Of a DNA stretch of 7,234 nucleotides, positions 1-6,200 are shown piece after piece. Position 1 is the stretch's first letter, and each line of letters starts with the position of its first letter. The stretch lies in contig JAFAFZ010000576.1 of the NCBI GenBank assembly GCA_023423215.1, forward strand, positions 1 through 7,234, read 5' to 3'. The stretch is from Actinomycetes bacterium (GTDB taxonomy: Bacteria; Actinomycetota; Acidimicrobiia; Acidimicrobiales; Microtrichaceae). The position numbers were made by a program, and so were the translations under genes. The notes beneath the pieces were generated by a model. That model was not told the DNA's origin, did not search any database, and saw only the letters and a list, made by a program, of their open reading frames with translations.

Positions 1-67
1 ACCCACGACGACGGCCGCGCCGCCCACCACGGCAGCACCTCCGGCGGCCGCCGCGGCACCGGGCTGA
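1..67 (+). CDS. Possible 3' end of an upstream gene with a Pro/Thr/Ala-rich tail (partial)
   Basis: The frame beginning at base 2 reads a low-complexity Pro, Thr and Ala tail of 21 codons, ending in Gly just before a TGA at 65-67. Tails like this are common at the ends of actinobacterial secreted or membrane-anchored proteins. A second open frame (from base 1 to a TGA at 97-99) has every codon ending in G or C and is a real alternative; it reads a Gly/His/Arg-rich peptide with no recognisable motif. With so few codons neither frame can be proven, and no function can be assigned. The hairpin at 103-120 fits a transcription unit ending here. Confidence 0.33.
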   Translation, partial: PTTTAAPPTTAAPPAAAAAPG

Positions 68-102
68 CGCCCTCGCCCCCGGTCGCGACCCACGCCTGAG
101 CG

Positions 103-120
103 CGCCCCGCGGACGGGGTG
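103..120 (+). terminator. Candidate terminator hairpin upstream of panB
   Basis: CGCCCCG (103-109) pairs with CGGGGTG (114-120) across the tetraloop CGGA, giving seven pairs with one G-U. A short GTTTC follows rather than a true U-tract, as is usual for actinobacterial terminators. It lies between the presumed end of the upstream gene and the panB promoter. It is short enough to arise by chance in GC-rich DNA. Confidence 0.35.
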
Positions 121-140
121 GTTTCACCCGCTCGGGCGTC

Positions 141-169
141 TTGGCACCCGGGGAGGGGTGTCGTAGAGT
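141..169 (+). promoter_or_regulatory. Sigma-70-type promoter for panB
   Basis: TTGGCA at 141-146 (five of six matches to TTGACA) is separated by exactly 17 bp from TAGAGT at 164-169 (T, A, A and T of TATAAT conserved). Transcription would begin near 175-177, giving a leader of about 48 bases before the panB start at 224. No operator or riboswitch-like fold was seen in that leader. This is the best-formed promoter in the window. Confidence 0.65.
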
Positions 170-223
170 TCGTCAGGACGGCCGGCAGCCACAGGGCGCT
201 GGACCCGACCAAGGAGGCGAGCC

Positions 224-1084
224 ATGGCTGCATCCACCCGGATGACCGTTCCCGCAGTGCGCGACCGCAAGGTGCGTGACGGGAGCGACCCCCTCGTGAT
301 GGTCACGGCGTACGACGCGCCCGGCGCACGGATCGCGGACGAGGCGGGCGTCGACCTGCTGCTCGTCGGCGACTCCCTCGCGATGGTCGTGCTCGGCTAC
401 GACGACACGCTCCAGGTGACGGTCGAGGACATCGCCCACCACACCGCCGCGGTCGCCCGTGCCAAGCCCTCGTCGCTGATCGTGGCCGACCTGCCGTGGA
501 TGAGCTACCACGTGTCGGTCGAGGACACGGTCCGCAACGCCGCCTCGCTGATCCGTGCCGGCGCCCAGTCGGTCAAGCTCGAGGGCGGCCGCAAGCGCCT
601 GCAGATGATCGAGGCGCTCGTCGCCGCCGAGATCCCCGTCATGGGCCACCTCGGCCTCACGCCGCAGTCCGTGCACGCCATGGGCGGCTTCAAGGTGCAG
701 GCCCGACGGTCCGAGGCGGCGCTCGAGCTGGTCGCGGACGCGAAGGCCCTGCAGCACGCGGGCTGCTTCTCGATCGTGCTCGAGGGCGTGCCGGACGAGG
801 TCGCCCGCATGGTCACCGACGCGGTGGACGTGCCCACGATCGGCATCGGGGCCGGCGCGCACTGCGACGGCCAGGTCCTGGTGTTCCACGACGTGCTGGG
901 CATCGAGGACCGCATCGCGCCGAAGTTCGTGCGTCGCTACGCCTCGGTGAAGGACGTCGCCGTGGACGCCATGAAGACCTACGCCGCGGACGTCCGCTCG
1001 GGTGCCTTCCCGGCGGCCGAGGAGAGCTACCACCTGGCGGCCGACCAGGCCGAGGCGCTCTCGCTCTACGGCGCCGGCGCCTGA
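224..1084 (+). CDS. panB: 3-methyl-2-oxobutanoate hydroxymethyltransferase (ketopantoate hydroxymethyltransferase)
   Basis: PanB transfers a hydroxymethyl group from 5,10-methylene-tetrahydrofolate to 2-oxoisovalerate, making ketopantoate, the first committed step of pantothenate and coenzyme A synthesis in the cytosol. The 286-residue protein is of normal length for this TIM-barrel family. Visible family motifs are MVTAYDAPGA (26-35), LLVGDSLAMVVLG (46-58), VADLPWMSY (87-95), KLEGG (118-122), GHLGLTPQS (141-149) and VLEGVP (185-190). By comparison with the E. coli enzyme, D50, D89 and E120 should hold the Mg ion and E187 should be the catalytic acid. The ATG follows AAGGAGG (211-217) with a 6-base gap, which fixes the start. 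It has its own promoter and is separated by 231 bases from rpsF, so it is probably a single-gene unit. No panC or panD is next to it. Confidence 0.96.
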   Translation: MAASTRMTVPAVRDRKVRDGSDPLVMVTAYDAPGARIADEAGVDLLLVGDSLAMVVLGYDDTLQVTVEDIAHHTAAVARAKPSSLIVADLPWMSYHVSVEDTVRNAASLIRAGAQSVKLEGGRKRLQMIEALVAAEIPVMGHLGLTPQSVHAMGGFKVQARRSEAALELVADAKALQHAGCFSIVLEGVPDEVARMVTDAVDVPTIGIGAGAHCDGQVLVFHDVLGIEDRIAPKFVRRYASVKDVAVDAMKTYAADVRSGAFPAAEESYHLAADQAEALSLYGAGA

Positions 1085-1246
1085 CCCGACCGGGCCGGTG
1101 CGGGCCTGCGGGCTCGTTGTCACACCGCTCGGGGACACTGTTCCCGACCTCGACCGACTCGTCGGCTGGCGGCCGCCACCGGGCGGTCACTATCGTTGCA
1201 CGGTCCTCTTCCGGCTCGCCGAGGCGGACGTACAACTGCACACCCT

Positions 1247-1290
1247 GTCCCGCTCCCGAGGGTGCGGGACCCTGACGGCGAGATGCGCCG
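1247..1290 (+). promoter_or_regulatory. Structured rpsF leader; candidate bS6:bS18 autoregulatory element
   Basis: In the 231-base panB-rpsF gap, GTCCCGC (1247-1253) pairs perfectly with GCGGGAC (1264-1270) around the loop TCCCGAGGGT, in which CC and GG can also pair. Directly after it, CGGCG (1276-1280) pairs with CGCCG (1286-1290) around AGATG. The pair of hairpins ends 10 bases before the rpsF ribosome site. rpsF leaders in many bacteria carry a hairpin with an exposed CCG that the S6:S18 complex binds to repress its own operon. The CCCGA in this loop could serve that role, but I cannot confirm the family consensus. No convincing -35/-10 pair was found in 1085-1246; TATCGT at 1191-1196 is the best -10 but lacks a -35. 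Confidence 0.38.
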
Positions 1291-1315
1291 AGGTCCAGAG
1301 GGAAGGATTCACACC

Positions 1316-1648
1316 ATGCCAACTCGCGTGTACGAGTTGATGATCATCATCGACCAGGACGTGGACGATGTCGTCGGAAAGGGCGTCATCAACCGTGCCA
1401 AGGAGATGATCGAGGCCGACGGTGGCAACGTGCCCACGGTCGACCACTGGGGGCGTCGTCGCTTCGCCTACCAGATCAACCACAAGTCCGAAGGCGTCTA
1501 CTCGGTCCTCGAGATCGTGACCGAGGCCCCGAACCTGGACGAGGTGGATCGCTTCCTCCGACTCGCGGACGAGGTCGTCCGCCACAAGCTGTTCCGTCTG
1601 CCGGACTCCGAGGCCATCAAGCGTGGCCTGCTGAGCCCCGCGGGCTGA
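1316..1648 (+). CDS. rpsF: 30S ribosomal protein bS6
   Basis: bS6 is a small-subunit protein of the platform that forms a heterodimer with bS18 before binding 16S rRNA. The 110-residue protein fits the family: the first beta strand reads RVYELMIIIDQ (4-14), and the signature WGRRRFAYQI lies at 45-54, followed by GVYSVLEI (60-67) and the C-terminal helix and strand through RHKLFRL. The ATG is chosen because GGAAGGA (1301-1307) sits 8 bases upstream. The reading frame stays open back to a TTG at 1196, but the extra 40 codons run through the hairpin leader and show no family similarity. It is the first gene of the rpsF-ssb-rpsR-rplI operon, with 20 bases to ssb, and its partner bS18 is encoded two genes downstream. 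Confidence 0.97.
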   Translation: MPTRVYELMIIIDQDVDDVVGKGVINRAKEMIEADGGNVPTVDHWGRRRFAYQINHKSEGVYSVLEIVTEAPNLDEVDRFLRLADEVVRHKLFRLPDSEAIKRGLLSPAG

Positions 1649-1668
1649 CGCCCCAGGGAGGGATCACC

Positions 1669-2124
1669 ATGGCCAATGGCAACACCGTCGAGCTCATCGG
1701 CAACATCACCCGCGACCCCGAGCTGCGCTTCACCCCGAGTGGAGCGGCCGTCGCGAACTTCGGTCTGGCGGTGAACCGCCGCTGGCGCAACCAGCAGACC
1801 AACGAGTGGGAGGAGCAGGTCTCCTTCTTCGACATCGTCTGCTGGCGAGAGCTGGCCGAGAACGTGAGCGAGTCGCTCACCAAGGGCACCCGCATCATGG
1901 TGTCCGGCCGCCTGGACCAGCGTTCCTGGGAGACCGAGAACGGTGACAAGCGGTCCAAGGTCGAGGTCGTCGCGGACGAGATCGGCCCGAGCCTGCGGTG
2001 GGCGACCGCGCAGGTCAGCAGGAACGAACGCCGCGATGGCGGCAGTGGAGGCGGGTTCGATTCCGCACCTCCCCCGCAGGCCCCTCCGGCCGGTGGGTAC
2101 AACGACGACGAGGAGCCGTTCTGA
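1669..2124 (+). CDS. ssb: Single-stranded DNA-binding protein
   Basis: SSB coats single-stranded DNA during replication, repair and recombination and recruits partner proteins through its C-terminal tip. The 151-residue protein has an OB-fold domain at about 1-112, with the family motifs [21 protein letters not shown] (split here as [14 protein letters not shown] and LRFTPSG, 5-25), [16 protein letters not shown] (51-66) and [10 protein letters not shown] (73-82). A short Gly/Pro-rich linker (about 113-143) leads to the acidic tip DDEEPF (146-151), the equivalent of DDDIPF in E. coli. The linker is shorter than in many actinobacterial SSBs. AGGGAGGGA (1655-1663) precedes the ATG by 5 bases. 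Its TGA overlaps the rpsR ATG by one base (TGATG), so the two genes are probably translationally coupled. Confidence 0.96.
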   Translation: MANGNTVELIGNITRDPELRFTPSGAAVANFGLAVNRRWRNQQTNEWEEQVSFFDIVCWRELAENVSESLTKGTRIMVSGRLDQRSWETENGDKRSKVEVVADEIGPSLRWATAQVSRNERRDGGSGGGFDSAPPPQAPPAGGYNDDEEPF

Positions 2125-2582
2125 TGGCGAAGCCCGCACAGAAGCGCAGCCCGAAGGGCAAGGGCAAGGACAACGGACGCAAGTTCAAGAAGAAGATCTC
2201 GATCCTCAACACCGAGCAGGTCGAGTACGTGGACTGGAAGGACGTCAACCTGCTGCGCAGGTTCGTGTCCGACCGCGCCAAGATCCGTGCCCGTCGGGTC
2301 ACCGGCAACGACGTGCAGCAGCAGCGTGCCGTCGCCATGGCGATCAAGAACGCCCGCGAGATGGCGCTGATCCCCTACGCCAACCGCGTGACGACCCAGC
2401 GTGGCGGCCGTGGTGGCCGTGGCGACCGCGACGGTGACGATCGTGGCCGTCGTGGCGATCGCCCCGAGCGCAACAGCGAGGAGAACGCTCCCGCGTCCGA
2501 GGCACCGACCGAGTTCGCCGACATCGACACCTCTGCAGAGACGGTGGCGGCCGGCGCCGAGAGCACCGGGGGTGAGCAGTGA
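2124..2582 (+). CDS. rpsR: 30S ribosomal protein bS18 with long RG-rich/acidic C-terminal extension
   Basis: bS18 binds 16S rRNA on the platform as a heterodimer with bS6. Residues about 22-88 are the core domain: [16 protein letters not shown] (25-40), [19 protein letters not shown] (43-61) and [13 protein letters not shown] (73-85). There is no CxxC pair, so this is the zinc-free form. bS18 is usually 70-90 residues, but here 152. The surplus is a 64-residue tail: an [13 protein letters not shown] stretch (about 93-115), then an acidic Glu/Ala/Ser/Thr segment (116-152). The basic N-terminus (1-21) is also Lys-rich. The start is taken at 2124, with AGGAG (2111-2115) 8 bases upstream. The frame is open back to 1998, but those codons overlap ssb and resemble nothing. 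The stop overlaps the rplI start by four bases. Confidence 0.95.
   Translation: MAKPAQKRSPKGKGKDNGRKFKKKISILNTEQVEYVDWKDVNLLRRFVSDRAKIRARRVTGNDVQQQRAVAMAIKNAREMALIPYANRVTTQRGGRGGRGDRDGDDRGRRGDRPERNSEENAPASEAPTEFADIDTSAETVAAGAESTGGEQ
2400..2459 (+). repeat. Imperfect 9-bp tandem repeat encoding Arg-Gly-Gly units in rpsR
   Basis: Three 9-bp units run head to tail: CGTGGCGGC (2400-2408), CGTGGTGGC (2409-2417) and CGTGGCGAC (2418-2426), followed by looser copies of CGTGGC at 2442 and 2451. They are in frame with rpsR and encode its RGG/RGD stretch. This suggests the bS18 tail grew by repeat duplication. Confidence 0.5.
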
Positions 2583-3034
2583 CGGATCTGAAGGTCATCC
2601 TCCGCTCCGACGTCGCCGGACTCGGCAAGCGTGGCGACATCGTCGAGGTGTCGAAGGGCTACGTGCGCAACTTCCTCGAGCCCCGCGGCCTGGCCTTCGC
2701 GGCCACCGACGGTGCGATCGCCCAGGCCGGTGCCATGCGCCGGTCCCGCGACCTGAAGGACGCCAAGGACCGCGAGTCGGCCGAGGCGATCGCCAAGGTG
2801 CTCGTCCCCAAGACGATCCAGGTCCCGGCCAAGGCGGGTCCCACGGGTCGCCTGTTCGGCTCGATCACCGAGGCCGAGATCGCGGCGGCGGTGCTGGTCC
2901 AGGCCAACATCCAGATCGACCGCAAGGACATCCACCTGGACGAGCACATCAAGGAGGTGGGCACGCACACCGCGACCGCCCGCCTCCACGCCGACGTGCA
3001 GTTCCCGATCACGCTCGAGGTCGTCACCGCCTGA
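2579..3034 (+). CDS. rplI: 50S ribosomal protein bL9
   Basis: bL9 binds 23S rRNA near the base of the L1 stalk and extends from the ribosome surface, helping to maintain reading frame. At 151 residues it is of normal length. The N-terminal domain carries [20 protein letters not shown] (5-24) and the signature [13 protein letters not shown] (27-39). A long connecting helix (about 45-75) joins the C-terminal domain, with GRLFGSIT (90-97) and the final strand [12 protein letters not shown]. Translation starts at a GTG that overlaps the rpsR stop (GTGA). The ribosome site is weak (GGGGGT at 2568-2573), so expression probably relies on ribosomes finishing rpsR. It is the last gene of the ribosomal operon, with a strong hairpin 25 bases after its stop. 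Confidence 0.97.
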   Translation: MTDLKVILRSDVAGLGKRGDIVEVSKGYVRNFLEPRGLAFAATDGAIAQAGAMRRSRDLKDAKDRESAEAIAKVLVPKTIQVPAKAGPTGRLFGSITEAEIAAAVLVQANIQIDRKDIHLDEHIKEVGTHTATARLHADVQFPITLEVVTA

Positions 3035-3059
3035 GCGGTCCACCTCGAACGAGCTCACC

Positions 3060-3093
3060 ACGACGCCGCTCCGGTCCGCCGGGGCGGCGTCGT
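3060..3093 (+). terminator. Strong hairpin terminator after rplI
   Basis: ACGACGCCGC (3060-3069) pairs perfectly with GCGGCGTCGT (3084-3093). Inside it a T-G wobble and CCGG/CCGG extend the stem to 15 pairs, closed by the loop TCCG (3075-3078). No U-tract follows, as is common for high-GC actinobacterial terminators. It separates the rpsF-rplI operon from dnaB, so dnaB probably has its own promoter. Confidence 0.75.
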
Positions 3094-3108
3094 CGCGTGC
3101 GCCCACAT

Positions 3109-3285
3109 GTTGTCCACAACGTCGCCGGATGCCGAGCGGAGTTCGCTGTCAGACCCGCACGCCAGAGTTGACAACGAACTACCCACAGCCGTCGTGATAC
3201 TGCCCACAGGTCACGGCGCTCTGCCCACAGGGCAATCCACCGAATCAATCGAGTTGTCCTCTTCCTCCCCACAAGCCGGACAACA
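3109..3285 (+). promoter_or_regulatory. DnaA-box-like cluster and 21-bp phased repeats upstream of dnaB
   Basis: The gap holds an exact actinobacterial DnaA box, TTGTCCACA (3110-3118), at the heart of the inverted repeat GTTGT-CC-ACAAC (3109-3120). Three further CCACA-core 10-mers follow in the same orientation at exact 21-bp steps: CTACCCACAG (3179), CTGCCCACAG (3200) and CTGCCCACAG (3221). CTCCCCACA lies at 3265 and partial TTGTCC boxes at 3254 (plus strand) and 3279-3284 (minus strand). The inverted repeat GTTGACAAC (3167-3175) contains a perfect TTGACA, but no -10 lies at the right distance. The stretch 3232-3263 is visibly less GC-rich than its surroundings. This supports DnaA binding, either to control dnaB or as an origin-like element; which of these is inference. 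Confidence 0.55.
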
Positions 3286-3299
3286 GAGGATGAGCACCG

Positions 3300-6200
3300 A
3301 TGTCCGAGCCCCCCGAACGAGCCGATGCCTCCCGCCCCGACACCGCTCGACTGAGGGTCCCGCCGCACAGCATCGAGGCCGAGGAGTCCCTGCTCGGCGC
3401 CATGCTGCTGAGCGAGCAGGCCATCTCTGCGGTCACCAACGTCGTCACCGCCGAGGACTTCTACCGTCCCGCGCACCGCCACATCTTCGACGCCATCCAG
3501 GGCCTCTACGGCGCCGGGCAGGGCGTGGACCCGGTCACCGTGGCGGACGAGCTCGGCCAGGCAGGTGTGCTGGACTCCGTCGGCGGCTCGGGCACGCTCA
3601 TCACCCTCCAGGCGCGCACCCCGGCCATCACGAACGCGCTGCACTACGCCAAGATCGTCGAGGAGAAGGCGCTGCTGCGCCGGCTCATCACCACGGCGAA
3701 CGACGTCGCCGAGCTCGGCTACCAGCCGCTGGACGACATCGAGAAGACGATCGACTCGGCCGAGTCCATGATGTTCGCCGTCGCGCAGCGGCGGAACACC
3801 GACTCGCTCGCCGCCCTCGCGCCGCTGCTGGACGCCAGCCTCGAGCAGCTCGAGCAGCTCTACGAGCGGGGCGACGCCATCACCGGGACGCCGACCGGCT
3901 ACATCGACCTGGACGCCCAGCTCGCCGGCCTGCAGCCCGGCGCGCTCATCGTCGTCGGCGCCAGGCCGGCCATGGGCAAGTGCCTGGCGTGGGACACGCC
4001 GATCGTCGACCCGACGACGGGCGAGGTGCGCACCATGGCCGAGGCGTACCGACGTGGGCGTCTGGGCGCCGCCGACCCGGTGTTCTCGCTCGGCGAGGAC
4101 CTGCAGCTGCGCACCTCGACCCCGTCCGACCACATCGATGACGGCCACAAGCCTGTCTTCCGGGTCACCACCGCGCTGGGCCGGACGGTGCGCTGCACGC
4201 TGACGCACCCGTTCCGCACCCTCGACGGGTGGCATCCGCTGTCCGAGCTGTCGGTGGGCGATCGCATCGCCGTGCCGCGTGAGCTCCCCGTCTTCGGTGA
4301 CCGTCCGCTGCGCGAGGAAGAGGTCTCGCTGCTCGGTCTGCTCCTCGGCGACGGCACGCTCACGGTCGGGACCACCCGAAACGGCAGCGTGCGCTTCACG
4401 AACTCGAACCCGGCGATCGTCGCGGAGGCGGAGCGATGCGCCCGCCTGCTCGGATGCGATCTCGTCGCCACTGGCCGACCGGGCGAGTTCCGCTTCAGCG
4501 GTGGACGGGGCTGCGCTCCCGGCACCAGTGGGGTGCTCGAGCTCATCCGGCGCCACGGCGTGGCGGGCACGAACTCGTACGGCAAGTTCGTTCCGGCGGC
4601 GATGTACACGCTGCCGCGCGAGCAGGTCGCACTGTTCCTCAACCGTTTGTTCGCCACGGATGGATGGGCGTCGGTCGCCGCGTCGGGTGCCACACAGATC
4701 GGTTTCGCCTCGGTGTCGGAGGAGCTCGCGCGACCGGTGCAGCACCTCCTGCTGCGACTTGGCATCGTCGCGGCGCTCCGACGCAAGAAGGTGCGGTACG
4801 CCGGCGAAGATCGAGCCTGCTGGCAGGTCGTCATCACCCATCGGCCCTCGCTGCGACGCTTCGTCGAGCACGTCGGAATCCTCGGCAAGGATGCGGCGCT
4901 CGACGCAGTGCTCGCATCCGTCCGGTCGAAGCTGACCGACCATCCCGGCGACGACACCGTCCCCGTCGAGGCGTGGAACCTGCTCGCGGCGGCGAAGGGC
5001 GACGAGGCGTGGGCCTCACTTGCTCGGCGCACCGGCTTCGACTCGACGAACCTGCACGTCGGGCGTCGGACCATCGGACGCGAGCGACTCGGTCGGTTCG
5101 CCGCGACACTCGAGCTCGACGAACGTGCCGAGGCCGTTCGTCAGCTCGCTCACTCGGACGTCTGGTGGGACCGCATCGTCTCGATCGAGTTCGACGGCAT
5201 CGACCAGGTCTACGACCTGACCGTCCCGGGCGATCACAACTTCGTCGCCGCCGACCTGTTCGTGCACAACACCGCCTTCTCTCTCGGCCTGGCCGCGCAT
5301 GCGGCGGTGCGGGAGCAGCGGCCGGTGCTGTTCTTCTCGTTGGAGATGGGCCACCTCGAGCTGACGCAGCGCCTCATCGCGGCCGAGGCGCGCATCGACG
5401 CGACCAAGCTGCGGACCGGCCGTCTGACCGACGCCGACTGGACGAAGATCACCAAGGCCATGGGTCGCCTCGGCGAGGGCCAGCTCTGGATCGACGACAA
5501 CCCGGCGCTGACGGTCACCGAGATCCGCTCCAAGGCCCGCCGACTCCAGGACCGCCTGGACCAGCCCCTCGGCCTGATCATCGTCGACTACCTCCAGCTG
5601 ATGAGCGGTCGTGGTTCGGCCGAGAGCCGCCAGGTCGAGGTCTCCGAGATCAGCCGTGGCCTGAAGGTCCTCGCACGTGAGCTCGAGACGCCCGTGATGG
5701 CGCTGTCGCAGCTGTCCCGACAGCTCGAGCAGCGCGCCGACAAGCGGCCGATGCTGGCCGACCTGCGAGAGTCCGGCTGCCTGATCGCCGAGACCCGCGT
5801 CCTGCGCGCGGACACCAACACCGAGGTCACCCTGGGCGAGCTGCTCGACTCCGGCGAGCGCGACGTGCCGGTGTGGAGCCTGGGCGACGACTGGAAGCTC
5901 GCCCCGGCCACCATGACCCACGCCTTCCCGAGCGGCCGCAAGGAGGCGTTCCGCCTGCGCATGGCGTCGGGTCGAGAGGTCACGGCGACGGCGAACCACC
6001 CGTTCCGCACGGTGCTCGGCTGGAAGCGCCTGGACGAGCTGGTCGTCGGCAGCCGCGTCGCGACGCCGCGAGCGGTGGGTGCCCCCGAGCAGCTGACCGG
6101 CGTCCAGGTCGAGCAGCTGCCGGTGATGGCCGAGCGGTCGGTGCGTGCGGGCGCGGCCGATCCTGCCGTGTTCGCCCTGGGCGACGAGCAGCTCGCACAG

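Noticed and set aside
173..1138. A 321-codon minus-strand frame opposite panB
   Set aside because: panB on the plus strand has clear family motifs and a ribosome site; the antisense frame has shadow composition only.
1196..1315. N-terminal extension of bS6 from a TTG at 1196
   Set aside because: No ribosome site, no family similarity, and it would translate through the hairpin leader; the ATG at 1316 has a good ribosome site.
3168..3201. Promoter made of TTGACA (3168-3173) and GATACT (3196-3201)
   Set aside because: The spacer is 22 bp, too long for a sigma-70 promoter, and TTGACA is part of the inverted repeat GTTGACAAC, so it may be a protein-binding site instead.
3179..3231. CRISPR-like array from the regularly spaced CTRCCCACAG copies
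   Set aside because: The repeats are only 10 bases with 11-base gaps and three copies; they match the DnaA-box core rather than CRISPR dimensions.
3107..4141. Plus-strand frame using the ATG at 3290 just before dnaB
   Set aside because: That ATG directly abuts the AGAGGA site, and its product is an Arg/Pro-rich shadow of dnaB. The dnaB start at 3300 has proper spacing and a family-like N-terminus.
3024..4943. A 639-codon open frame on the minus strand
   Set aside because: It lies opposite rplI, the intergenic region and dnaB, is rich in Arg, Val, Asp and His as expected for an antisense shadow of GC-rich coding DNA, and shows no domain.
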